The translations under genes were made by a program, and so were the position numbers. From an uncultured Schlesneria sp. (GTDB taxonomy: Bacteria; Planctomycetota; Planctomycetia; Planctomycetales; Planctomycetaceae), in contig CAIOKO010000032.1 in NCBI GenBank assembly GCA_903858935.1, forward strand, positions 1-64,000: 64,000 nucleotides of DNA, written 5' to 3'. Under the pieces are notes generated by a model. The model did not search any database, was not told the DNA's origin, and saw only the letters and a list, made by a program, of their open reading frames with translations. Shown piece by piece: positions 1 to 8,852 of this stretch; position 1 is the stretch's first letter, and the number at the start of each line of letters is the position of its first letter.

Positions 1-336
1 ATCATCTTGCATTGCAAGCGTGAAATCCGTGCCAGCAAAACACTTTTCCTCATGCGATCCATCTGTACAGCCGCGAAAAGACTTTACAATCGCGCCTGGT
101 GCGTGGATTTCGATCCGCCCCGCGCCATGAAGAAGGAGGGACGAGCCGGGCACGGGGTTCGCAGTTTCCATTCGCCAAAGCTCTTTTATTTGGAGGTTAG
201 CGGAGCTGAAAGCGTAAATGACGAAATCCCCCTTCACAGTCATTCCAGCGGAAAAAAGTCCGTTCCCAGATTCGATCCAATCGTCTTGATCGATCGAATC
301 TCCGGCGAACAAAAAAGCCGTTCCTTTGGAAGCCAT
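1..336 (-). CDS. Unknown protein, truncated by the left window edge
   Basis: An uninterrupted minus-strand frame starts at the ATG at 334-336 and runs off position 1, giving at least 112 residues (it begins MASKGTAFLFAGDSIDQ). The composition looks protein-like, with glycine-rich turns and beta-prone segments such as GDFVIYAF and GRIEIHAPG. There is no signal peptide or membrane segment and I recognise no family. The opposite strand is also open over part of this stretch, so coding is likely but not certain. The ribosome-binding site is weak (AGGTAA about 8 bases upstream). The gene lies next to a decayed transposase and about 580 bp of non-coding sequence, so it may be the edge of a disturbed region. 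Confidence 0.5.
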   Translation of the reverse strand, partial: MASKGTAFLFAGDSIDQDDWIESGNGLFSAGMTVKGDFVIYAFSSANLQIKELWRMETANPVPGSSLLLHGAGRIEIHAPGAIVKSFRGCTDGSHEEKCFAGTDFTLAMQDD

Positions 337-915
337 GGTTGTGATTACCTAAATAGAGGAAAACAAAATCGAGGACTTTCCGTCTTATCGCGGTGCCTGT
401 GAAAACTTACAAATCCTCCGCCGACGAACCAGTAAGGCTTTGACTTCGCGTGGTCGGAGACAAAGCCAATACGAATGCTCAGCGTGGTTGTCGTGCGAGC
501 TTTCAATCTACACCGCGTTAAGCCGAAGCTCAAGGCTTGTGTTCAAGAAGCCCGGTGGAGGTTCAGAGAACCGCTGTGTGGGTGAAGTTGACCGCGATTT
601 TGCGATTTGCCACCCGTATGGGAAAAGCATTTTGCGACTCGGCTATCCCCCGATGCAAGTAAGAGTTTAGTCGACCGGTTTGGTGCCCTTTGCAAACGAG
701 CGTTGTGGCGCGTTCGATGACTGGAAACGGGGGATTGTCGTGAAAGTGTTCGATCGCAGTCATGCCGGGTAAGGTGAGCGCTCAGCGGCGAACGGCCTTG
801 GCGTCAACTGCGATTTGCAGATTCCCGGCGGCAAGGGTTCGGGAACGGTCGCATTTCCACGAATTCGTCGTGCGAGGGCGATCAGACGCAGCCGATTCGC
901 GACTGGCATTGGGCA
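337..915. other. Gene-free stretch beside the IS66 remnant
   Basis: About 580 bp without a convincing gene. The short open frames on both strands lack a ribosome-binding site or recognisable motif. A minus-strand stretch at about 780-850 reads weakly protein-like but is broken by stops. It is probably decayed sequence associated with the adjacent transposase remnant. Confidence 0.4.
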
Positions 916-1483
916 TTAGACCTTGGCATACAACCGACGCAACACTTTGTTCGGAGGGTGCGTCATCAGTGCCCGAAAGATGTGACTCACGCGATGGCCG
1001 TGTCGACGAACCGTTTCAGCCACCGTCATCAGATCGGCCATCCGCTCGCCACCTTCGAGTGCGCGTTGTCCGAGTGTGATCTCGCGAAGAACCACCAGTG
1101 GCCTCAAAGCTTGCTCGGCCAAGTTGTTCGTCGGTGGGACACGTGCGTCATCGACATAGACCAGCCACTCACTCCGATACGCAACGATTCGTCCTTGCAA
1201 GGTCAGCGCTTTGGGTGTTCGTGGCGAACTTGGTCTACCGTTCGAGCTTTAATTCGAGTTTGACTTGCTCCAACTCGCTTTTCAATCGCTGGTTTTCCGC
1301 GAAGAGTTCGGTATTCCGTTTTCGCTCTGCGTCAATGGTTCCATACAACTGACGAAGATAGAGGTCATTCTCATTCGCGACGCTGACCAGCCTACCAAGT
1401 GCCGCACCACCCAGATGGGGGCAATGACTGACATTCGGGCAACTCTGTTCCAGTCTTGGATAAAAAACAAACGACATCGGCAT
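916..1483 (-). pseudogene. IS66-family transposase remnant (amber codon plus internal deletion)
   Basis: Two pieces of one IS66-type transposase lie head to tail. The upstream piece (1235-1483) carries the N-terminal helical leader, with NDLYLRQLYGTIDAERKR and ENQRLKSELEQVKLELKLER. The downstream piece (916-1200) carries the C-terminal motif VPPTNNLAEQALRPLVVLR and ends at a natural stop. At 1235-1237 a TAG interrupts the first piece. In the same frame the reading continues TKFATNTQSAD, so the stop probably replaced a CAG. The catalytic centre between the pieces is missing and the frame changes, meaning an internal deletion of most of the gene. No intact terminal inverted repeats were recognised. 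It cannot encode an active transposase. Confidence 0.85.
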
Positions 1484-1510
1484 CCGTTCCGAGTAGGTAC
1501 GGATGCCGAT
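1476..1510. repeat. Perfect 12-bp stem-loop beside the IS66 remnant
   Basis: ATCGGCATCCGT at 1476-1487 is exactly mirrored by ACGGATGCCGAT at 1499-1510, around an 11-base loop. It sits at the upstream edge of the transposase remnant and is not followed by a clear T-run. It could be a leftover of the element's end or an independent structured site. Confidence 0.6.
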
Positions 1511-1615
1511 TTACCCAAAACCGAAATTACCGACAATGCCAATCCCCTGAGAGTGGACTAAACTCTTACCCAAGTGACGTGCCTTATTCTCATGCCGTTC
1601 GTATACCACTGCGAG

Positions 1616-1645
1616 CACAGCTTGACCGAGGACGGTCAAGCTGTG
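1616..1645. repeat. Dispersed palindrome, copy 1 (13-bp stem, AGGA loop)
   Basis: CACAGCTTGACCG (1616-1628), loop AGGA (1629-1632), CGGTCAAGCTGTG (1633-1645). Related copies lie at 12748-12777 and 23716-23745. Relative to copy 3, the fourth stem pair is A-T instead of T-A, a compensated change. It lies in the gap upstream of the first DUF1501 gene. Confidence 0.85.
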
Positions 1646-1772
1646 GCACATGAATTTAGAAGATTGACTTAGCACTGGACTCTTGTCAGAGAAATGGTTT
1701 AACTAACGCATTGGAATTCGTTTGCGCGTTTCTGTGAGGGACGGGCTGATGTCGGAAAGGAAGGAATAAAAC

Positions 1773-3197
1773 ATGCTGCCGCTGCCATTTTCTGCGGGAT
1801 CGCCGATTGATCGCAGAACGTTGCTGGTTGCCGGGACAAGTGCCCTGGGACTTGTTGCTCCCGCCTTTCACTCCTCAGCGTTTGCAGCCCCTGTCACTCG
1901 GACGAAAGTCGCGAAGTCGACGATCATGATCTGGTTGAGTGGCGGAGCTTCCCATATCGACACATGGGATATGAAGCCGCAAGCTCCACTGGAATACCGA
2001 GGCCTGTTTTCACCCGTCAGTACGTCTGCGCCCGCGATACAGCTTTGCGAACACCTTCCGCACCTCGCGAAACAGGCACATCACCTGGCGATTATCCGTT
2101 CGCTGGGTGATCATGGCCGCGGCACCGGCGATCATCATGCGGGCTACTATTATAACCTGACTGGTCACGCACCTGACCCGACCTTTCATCGATTGCTGAA
2201 TGCTCGAACGCCGTACCCGACCGACTGGCCTTCAATGGCGAGTGTCGTCGCGATGAAACGTCCGCTGCATCCGTCGTTGCCGCAAGCCATTACACTTCCT
2301 CAAAAGGAAGGGGCGCCGGAATACACTCGTCCGGGACAGTTTGCCGCGAGAATCGGTCTGGAATCTGACCCGGTCTTCGTTGACGGTTCGCGAGAAAAGC
2401 CGATGGATTTCGCGGCCCCGGCATTAAAGCTTCAAGGAGAGATTTCTGCCAGCCGATTGCGTTCCCGTCGCGAACTGCTGACCACTCTGGATGAGAGTCG
2501 AAATCGATTCGAGAAGACGATTGCTTTAGGAAATTATTCCAAGCAGCAGCAGAAAGCATTCACGTTGCTGGGATCGAGCCAGACGAAATCGGCTTTCGAT
2601 CTTGGTCAGGAAACGGACGCGACGCTCGATCGCTATGGCCAGGGGATTAATTCCACGACGATGTTGATGGCACGCCGACTGGTCGAAGCAGGTGTCCCGT
2701 TCGTCACTGTTTTCTGGAAAGATGATCGCGAACTCGACAAGTTATGTAAGAGTGGCGGAGGCTGGGACACTCATGGAAACAACTTCAATTGCCTGAAAGA
2801 CCGCCTGCTGCCAGAATTTGACCGCCCCTTTTCCGCATTGCTCGCCGATTTGCACGAGCGTGGGATGCTGGATGAGACGCTGGTCATGGTCAGCAGTGAA
2901 ATGGGCCGCAAGCCAAAAGTGGGCGATCCGCGATCAGGTGGACCGAACGGAGCAGGTCGAGACCACTGGACATCCAGCATGTCCATTCTGATGGCAGGTG
3001 GAGGAATTCACGGTGGCCAGGTTTATGGTTCCAGCGATCGATATGCAGAGTTTCCCGCCGCAAACCCGACAGCTCCTGAAGACATTGCTCATACGGTATT
3101 CCATGCGATGGGGATTGACGATCTGACTGCCCAGGACGCAGAAGGTCGTCCGCTGCAGCTCATGGCGGAAGGTCGTCCACTTTTAGAATTATTTTAA
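1773..3197 (+). CDS. DUF1501 protein with Tat-like leader
   Basis: A 474-residue protein of the DUF1501 family, a sulfatase-like alkaline phosphatase superfamily branch abundant in planctomycetes. The N-terminus has a twin-arginine-like leader (DRRTLLVAG then a hydrophobic stretch ending AFAA), so export is expected. The family start KSTIMIWLSGGASHIDTWD follows at about residue 48. Further typical blocks are IRSLGDHGRGTGDHHAGYY and, near the C-terminus, SSEMGRKPKVGD and GRDHWTSSMSI. The start is well supported by AAGGAAGGA seven bases upstream. DUF1501 genes often sit beside DUF1549/DUF1553 cytochrome-like partners; none is present here, and the upstream side is repeat and transposase debris. 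The biochemical role of the family is not established. Confidence 0.9.
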   Translation: MLPLPFSAGSPIDRRTLLVAGTSALGLVAPAFHSSAFAAPVTRTKVAKSTIMIWLSGGASHIDTWDMKPQAPLEYRGLFSPVSTSAPAIQLCEHLPHLAKQAHHLAIIRSLGDHGRGTGDHHAGYYYNLTGHAPDPTFHRLLNARTPYPTDWPSMASVVAMKRPLHPSLPQAITLPQKEGAPEYTRPGQFAARIGLESDPVFVDGSREKPMDFAAPALKLQGEISASRLRSRRELLTTLDESRNRFEKTIALGNYSKQQQKAFTLLGSSQTKSAFDLGQETDATLDRYGQGINSTTMLMARRLVEAGVPFVTVFWKDDRELDKLCKSGGGWDTHGNNFNCLKDRLLPEFDRPFSALLADLHERGMLDETLVMVSSEMGRKPKVGDPRSGGPNGAGRDHWTSSMSILMAGGGIHGGQVYGSSDRYAEFPAANPTAPEDIAHTVFHAMGIDDLTAQDAEGRPLQLMAEGRPLLELF

Positions 3198-3498
3198 CTT
3201 CCCGTACGGCATCGCCTGCGTCTTGAATGTGCTCCAGCGGCTCGATAGCATCCTGGGTGAATCCTCTGGGATTCGAGAAACCTCTGCCGTGTTCGATACG
3301 GGGCTTGTGCGTTGACCCTACAACTTAATCATGCGGGAGTTATCTCGTTCGGCTGCGTGTATATCTGCGACTGCATTTCGGTGTAATCCCGGCTCACACA
3401 ACCCGGACATGAGGCTCCCCCCTGAATCCTTTGGGTTCAGAACCTCAGCATTCCAACGGCATGGCGGAGGTCTCTTTTTTGGCTGCGAGAAGATAAAC

Positions 3499-4863
3499 AT
3501 GGCGTTGTTCGATCGACTCGAAGCAGATCACCGAGCCGCAGTTCGACCTCTGGCGGCTCGTATGCGGCCAAGATCACTGGACGAATTCGTCGGCCAGTCT
3601 CACATCCTCGCCCCAGGGAAGCTTTTGCGGCGAATGTTGGAAGCCGACCGGATTTCTTCGGTCGTGTTTTATGGTCCACCCGGGACCGGAAAAACGTCGC
3701 TCGCTGAACTGATCGCCAAGCATTCCAAACGGACGTTTCGTTCACTGAACGCGGCGGCAGCGGGAGTCAAAGAGCTTCGCGAAGTTCTCGATAAAGCTCG
3801 GGACGATGTTTCCACAGGCGGCCAGCGGACGGTGTTATTCATCGATGAATTACACCATTTCAATAAACAGCAACAAAATGTGCTGCTGCCTGACGTGGAA
3901 GAAGGTGTCGTGGCACTAGTCGCAGCGACGACGGCGAACCCGTTTTTTGCCCTGATCTCGCCACTGCTCAGTCGCAGCCAGATTTTCGAACTGAAACCGC
4001 TTTCCGAAAATGATGTCGTTCGGCTGTTAGAAGCGGCATTGAAGGATTCGGTCCGTGGTCTTGGATCACGAAAAGTTACGGGAACGCCGGAAGCCCTTCA
4101 CTTTCTGGCGACGATTTGCGATGGCGACGCTCGCCGGGCACTCTCTGCGCTGGAAATTGGAGTTCTTTCCTTAGAGCCGAACGAGAAAACTTTTGGCTTG
4201 GCCGCTGCCGAAGAATCGATCCAGAAGAAGCAAATTCGGTATGACGCGGATGGCGATGACCATTACGACGCAGCGAGTGCCATGATTAAGAGTATTCGTG
4301 GAAGCGATCCGGACGCTGCGGTTTATTGGATGGCTCGGATGTTAGCCGCCGGAGAAGAACCTCGATTCGTCGCTCGACGACTGGTGATTGCCGCTTCGGA
4401 AGATATTGGAAATGCGGACCCGCAAGGATTAATTCTGGCGCAATCGGCGGCTGCCGCGACGGAATTCATTGGAATGCCCGAGTGCCGGATCATCCTGGCG
4501 CAGGCCGTGACGTATCTCGCATTGGCGGAGAAGTCGAACGCGGCCTACAAAGCGATTGACGCGGCAATGGACGATGTGCAGAACGCTCGTCTGCTGCCGG
4601 TACCGATTCATCTCCGCGACAGTCACTATAAAGGTGCATCTCGACTCGGGCACGGTGATGGATATGAATATCCGCACGAGTCCCACGAAGGATGGGTCGC
4701 TCAAGACTATCTGGGAGTTGATCGACGCTACTACGAACCGGTCGATCGTGGTGACGAATCCCCGATGAAAAACAAATTAGAGATTTTGCGCAGTCGGCGC
4801 AAGGCAGTATCGGATTCTGGTTCGATTGGAAGCCATGAAAAACCGGGACCTGAGGGAAAGTGA
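3499..4863 (+). CDS. rarA: Replication-associated recombination ATPase RarA/MgsA
   Basis: A 454-residue AAA+ ATPase of the RarA (MgsA/WRNIP1) family, related to clamp loaders, acting at stalled replication forks in the cytoplasm. The N-terminus MALFDRLEADHRAAVRPLAA and the phrase RPRSLDEFVGQSHIL are family hallmarks. Walker A GPPGTGKT is at residues 59-66, Walker B VLFIDELHHF near 113, and sensor 1 AATTANPFF near 151. The C-terminal half carries AASEDIGNADPQ and DSHYKGASRLGHG, typical of the tetramerisation domain. I chose the start at 3499 because it matches the family N-terminus and has GAGAAG about 6 bases upstream. The same frame stays open to 3331, but that extension does not resemble the family. 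About 300 bp without a gene precede it. Confidence 0.95.
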   Translation: MALFDRLEADHRAAVRPLAARMRPRSLDEFVGQSHILAPGKLLRRMLEADRISSVVFYGPPGTGKTSLAELIAKHSKRTFRSLNAAAAGVKELREVLDKARDDVSTGGQRTVLFIDELHHFNKQQQNVLLPDVEEGVVALVAATTANPFFALISPLLSRSQIFELKPLSENDVVRLLEAALKDSVRGLGSRKVTGTPEALHFLATICDGDARRALSALEIGVLSLEPNEKTFGLAAAEESIQKKQIRYDADGDDHYDAASAMIKSIRGSDPDAAVYWMARMLAAGEEPRFVARRLVIAASEDIGNADPQGLILAQSAAAATEFIGMPECRIILAQAVTYLALAEKSNAAYKAIDAAMDDVQNARLLPVPIHLRDSHYKGASRLGHGDGYEYPHESHEGWVAQDYLGVDRRYYEPVDRGDESPMKNKLEILRSRRKAVSDSGSIGSHEKPGPEGK

Positions 4864-5145
4864 TCTGAAACGCCGGTCCCGGCGCTAACTTGAGGCCGAA
4901 TTCGTTTTTCGTAGCCAATTTTGACCGATTTTGGCCCCCAAGAGTGGTTTTCCGGCAACAACTGCCTGCATTGAGCGTGATTTTCAGATTCTGACGCTAA
5001 ATGTCTGGCAAACTTATGGCCATTCGTCTGGACAGTTATTTCGCTTTCTCTTATCAATCGCCCACTCATCTCCTTCCCCAATTCAATTCGTTCTCCATCA
5101 ATTCACCGCCCGGTGATGCGATCATTTCGTTTCCGTGGAGGCATT

Positions 5146-7353
5146 ATGTCCACTGATGACGCCGGTCAAGGTCCGCGCATCGTTGCCAGCAGTTCGCTGG
5201 GATTGGTTTTTCCAATCCTGGTCGTGCTGTCCGTGCTGGTACTCGTTGCTCCCGTACCGCCGGTCGTGCTGGATCTTTTGCTTGCGGCGAATGTGACTGC
5301 ATCAGTATTGATTCTGTTAACAACGATTTCGGTTCGACGACCTCTCGAGTTCAGCGTGTTCCCTTCGTTGCTGCTGGTGACAACACTTGTTCGCCTGGTT
5401 TTGAATGTGGCCTCAACACGACTGATTCTGACACAGGCGCAGACATCAGGAACGGATGCCGCAGGTGCTGTGATTGAAGCTTTCGGCAAATTTGTGGCAC
5501 AGGGACAGTTACTGGTTGGTTTGATCCTGTTCGCCATCGTGGTGGTCATCCAGTTCGTTGTCATCACGAAAGGTTCAACACGGATCAGCGAAGTCGCCGC
5601 ACGATTTGCCCTGGATAGCCTTCCAGGTAAGCAGCTTGCCATTGATGCCGATCTCGCCGCAGGCTTTATTACGCCAGACCAGGCACGCAGTCGACGCGAA
5701 GAACTCGCAGATCACGCTGATTTTCACGCAGCGATGGATGGAGCCGGAAAGTTCGTTCGTGGCGACGCGATTGCCGGGATCATGATCACCTTGATCAACC
5801 TGATCGGGGGATTAGCGATTGGCGTTCTACAGCATCGAATGTCAATCAATCGTGCAGTTGAAGTTTACGCCACGTTAACAATTGGTGACGGCCTGGTTTC
5901 ACAGATTCCGGGATTTCTGATCTCGGTCGCCTCGGGCTTACTGGTCACACGCTCCTCTCGTGAATCTAATCTTTCGAAAGACGTCATCCATCAGTTATTC
6001 AACGAGCCTCAAGCTTTGTTCCTCGCTGCAATGTTCGTAGCAGGTCTGGCTTTCACCGGCTTGCCGATGCTACCTCTGCTTGGACTTGGATTCGGGTGTG
6101 CCTATGTTGGATTCCAACTGAAAAAACCAGTTCGACAAGCGGGTGTTCGAGTCAGTTCGCAAACCAGTCCCGTGTCGAAGTCGCCTGACAATGCCGTTTC
6201 AATCGCAACGCCGGTCGCTGTCGCAAATCGTGTCGTTCGTGCGCATAAGCCTGAAGACAAGCTCGTCGTCGAACCGATCGAGCTGGAACTTGGCTTTCGG
6301 TTGATCAAACTTGCTGACCCGGATGCTGGTGGCGACTTGATGGACCGGGTGACTCAACTCCGAAATCGGATTGCTGCCGAATTGGGGATTATCCTTCCCA
6401 AAGTTAAGATTCGCGATAGCTTGCGACTGAAGGACACTGGTTATCGGATCAAGTTTCGTGACGTCGTAGTTGCCTCCGGCGAACTGCGAATGGATGCCCT
6501 GATGGCAATCGATAACGGCCTGGTCAGCGGTGAATTAGCGGGCGAAAGCGTTAGCGAACCATCCAGCGGCCGCCCGGCAAAATGGATTGAACCATCACTT
6601 GTCGAGCACGCAAAAACACTAGGCTATAAGGTTGTTGAGCCGGTTGTCGCCCTGATGGCACATTTGACGGAAATCGTCAAATCGCATGCCGACGAACTGC
6701 TGACTCGACAACAAGTTCATCAACTTCTCGACAACTTGAAGCAATCATCACCAAAAATCGTTGATGAACTTGTCCCTGAACTGCTGAAGCCATCACAGGT
6801 GCATCAGATTCTGTGCAACCTGTTACGTGAGCAAGTTCCGGTTCGAGACCTTGAAACGATTCTGGAAACGCTGGGCGACTACGCCGATCAAACGAAGGAC
6901 GTCGCAATCCTGACAGAATATGCTCGACATGCACTTAGTCGGACGATTTGCCAGCAATATCGTGACACAACGCGCACCATCCATGCGATCACATTGGATC
7001 CCGCCCTGGAAGACGTTATTTCTGGTGGATTCGAATTCGGTGACCGGGGGCTTGTCGTGAAATTGACCCCACAAGTTATCGACGGGGTCACTAACGAACT
7101 GTTACGTCAATCGAATAAACTCGTGCGGGCGGGACATCCTGCCGCTGTTGTTTGCTCGGCTCAGGTTCGTCCGGTCCTCAGGCATATCGTGCGTTCAAGT
7201 ATGCCCAAGCTGGCGGTGCTGAGTCTTCAAGAAATAACACGAGATACGTTTGTGCGACCAATCAGTCAAATTCCGGTGAATGCGATTAAGATTCCTTCGA
7301 AGCGAACAGAAGAAGCAAAACAGTATCTGTCCCTCGCGGCAGCAATGAATTAG
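5146..7353 (+). CDS. flhA: Flagellar export apparatus protein FlhA
   Basis: A 735-residue FHIPEP-family protein, the large inner-membrane subunit of the flagellar type III export gate. The N-terminal third has about eight hydrophobic segments beginning GLVFPILVVLSVLVLVAPVP. The conserved cytoplasmic loop follows, with RISEVAARFALDSLPGKQ, ADLAAGFI and GAGKFVRGDAIAGI. The C-terminal soluble domain, which in the family docks chaperone-substrate complexes, includes YKVVEPVVALMAHLTEIVKSHADEL split over residues about 500-525. I prefer the start at 5146 because GGAGG lies four bases upstream; an in-frame ATG at 5113 would add 11 residues. It is the first gene of a same-strand run flhA-flhF-flhG-sigma factor-fliN. 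No flhB or rod/hook genes are in the window. Confidence 0.95.
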   Translation: MSTDDAGQGPRIVASSSLGLVFPILVVLSVLVLVAPVPPVVLDLLLAANVTASVLILLTTISVRRPLEFSVFPSLLLVTTLVRLVLNVASTRLILTQAQTSGTDAAGAVIEAFGKFVAQGQLLVGLILFAIVVVIQFVVITKGSTRISEVAARFALDSLPGKQLAIDADLAAGFITPDQARSRREELADHADFHAAMDGAGKFVRGDAIAGIMITLINLIGGLAIGVLQHRMSINRAVEVYATLTIGDGLVSQIPGFLISVASGLLVTRSSRESNLSKDVIHQLFNEPQALFLAAMFVAGLAFTGLPMLPLLGLGFGCAYVGFQLKKPVRQAGVRVSSQTSPVSKSPDNAVSIATPVAVANRVVRAHKPEDKLVVEPIELELGFRLIKLADPDAGGDLMDRVTQLRNRIAAELGIILPKVKIRDSLRLKDTGYRIKFRDVVVASGELRMDALMAIDNGLVSGELAGESVSEPSSGRPAKWIEPSLVEHAKTLGYKVVEPVVALMAHLTEIVKSHADELLTRQQVHQLLDNLKQSSPKIVDELVPELLKPSQVHQILCNLLREQVPVRDLETILETLGDYADQTKDVAILTEYARHALSRTICQQYRDTTRTIHAITLDPALEDVISGGFEFGDRGLVVKLTPQVIDGVTNELLRQSNKLVRAGHPAAVVCSAQVRPVLRHIVRSSMPKLAVLSLQEITRDTFVRPISQIPVNAIKIPSKRTEEAKQYLSLAAAMN

Positions 7354-7408
7354 TTCGAACAAGCGGCACCACTACCAGGCTCACGTTCCGTTTTTTTGAG
7401 TTCCTACG

Positions 7409-8785
7409 ATGAAACACAGAATTCACACCTTTCGAGCAGCCACGATGGACGAGGCGTTGGAACTGGTTCGCCGCGAACTGGGCGAAGAGGCCATCGTCGT
7501 GGAATCGAAGGAAATTGCGACTCGGCGACTTCTTCCCTGGCCGGCGATACGCCAGGAAATCGAGGTGAGTGCACAACGGGCTTCCAGTAGTAAATCGTCA
7601 GCGAAAAAGGATCGCGATCAAAAAGTACTATCGGCCGCTCCTCGCACGATCCAAACGCTAGCCGAAAAAATGTCAGCATCACCAGCAGTAGCGGAAACCA
7701 ATATCGCTCAAGCGGTCGAGGCTTCTGATGGAAGTGTCCAGAACAATAACGTACTAGCTGCTCCACCAGGTTGGCTGACGCCAGACACGAACTCCAGCTC
7801 GTCCAAAACCCGCGAAAAGCACCGCAATATCATCGGCAAAACGGTCGTGCCAGCTACTCCTCCTGCCGTGGAGCCAATGACTTCCGCCGCCGTAGACTTC
7901 CCGTCGCCGGCGCTTGAGCCGCAAATTGCTTCCTTGCAACTCATGCTCTCACAATTGGTTTCACAGGCTCGTCTGAGTGGGATGACGGACATTCCCACCG
8001 AATACCTTGAGCACTATCTGAAACTGACGGCAGCGGGAATCGAAGAGAACCTCGCTCGCGATTTAATTTCCAGAGTCCGCCGTCAGATGTTGCCGTCAAC
8101 CGACAACTTCCGGGCCGCCGTCCAAGACATGTTAACCGCATGTGTCGAACAGGATATGAAGTGTGTCTCGCCAATCAGCCCAACGCCAGGACGTCGCGAA
8201 ATTGTGACGCTCGTTGGTCCGACTGGTGTTGGTAAAACGACGACGCTCGCCAAACTGGCTGGACATTTTGCTCTTCGCGAAGGGCGACGAATCGGAATTA
8301 TCACCATTGACAACTATCGGGTTGGTGCCGTTGAACAGGTCCGTAACTACGCTGAAATTCTCGAAGTCCCGATGCGAACTGCCGCGAACGCGACTGAACT
8401 GCGAAGTGCCATCGACGATCTCGCCGATGTTGACATGATCCTGATCGACACTGCGGGAAAAAGCCCCTCGGACGGATCTAAACTCAACGAACTTCGCGAA
8501 ATTCTTCGAGTCGCAGCTTCTGATCACATCCTGCTCGTCCTCAGCCTGGCTGGTGGAGCGAGTATGCTTCAGAATATCGCCGCCTCGTTTAAGAATGTCT
8601 TACCAACTTCACTTGTATTGACGAAGCTTGACGAACTTGTCACGTGCGGCTGCTTACTGTCGGTAGCACATCAGATTTCCATTCCGATCAGCTACGTCAC
8701 GACCGGACAGGACGTCCCCGCCCAGTTTGAACCGGCTAACGCCGCCCGCCTTGCTCGACTTTGCCTTGGTTTGGACAAGATTTAA
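7409..8785 (+). CDS. flhF: Flagellar SRP-like GTPase FlhF
   Basis: A 458-residue SRP-family GTPase that, in other bacteria, sets the number and position of flagella at the cell pole. The N-terminal B domain starts MKHRIHTFRAATMDEALELV and contains the family phrase GEEAIVVESKE. A low-complexity linker follows (about residues 55-170). The NG GTPase domain has the P-loop GPTGVGKTTT at 270-279, the ITIDNYRVGAVEQVRNYAEI block, the G3 motif LIDTAGK and the G4 motif TKLDE. All key GTPase residues appear intact. It begins 55 bp after flhA and is followed by its usual partner, the MinD-like ATPase FlhG, so the three are probably co-transcribed. Confidence 0.95.
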   Translation: MKHRIHTFRAATMDEALELVRRELGEEAIVVESKEIATRRLLPWPAIRQEIEVSAQRASSSKSSAKKDRDQKVLSAAPRTIQTLAEKMSASPAVAETNIAQAVEASDGSVQNNNVLAAPPGWLTPDTNSSSSKTREKHRNIIGKTVVPATPPAVEPMTSAAVDFPSPALEPQIASLQLMLSQLVSQARLSGMTDIPTEYLEHYLKLTAAGIEENLARDLISRVRRQMLPSTDNFRAAVQDMLTACVEQDMKCVSPISPTPGRREIVTLVGPTGVGKTTTLAKLAGHFALREGRRIGIITIDNYRVGAVEQVRNYAEILEVPMRTAANATELRSAIDDLADVDMILIDTAGKSPSDGSKLNELREILRVAASDHILLVLSLAGGASMLQNIAASFKNVLPTSLVLTKLDELVTCGCLLSVAHQISIPISYVTTGQDVPAQFEPANAARLARLCLGLDKI

Positions 8786-8852
8786 GGTAATCCTCTCGAC
8801 TGACATCTCCCGTCCCCGGTTTCTGCAATCAACCACTCAACCGAAGTCCACA

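Noticed and set aside
7-402. Plus-strand frame of 131 codons at the left edge
   Set aside because: It begins only with TTG, lacks a ribosome-binding site and lies opposite the better minus-strand frame 1-336.
3331-3498. N-terminal extension of rarA from 3331
   Set aside because: The family N-terminus MALFDR... begins at 3499 with a ribosome-binding site. The extension has no similarity to the family.
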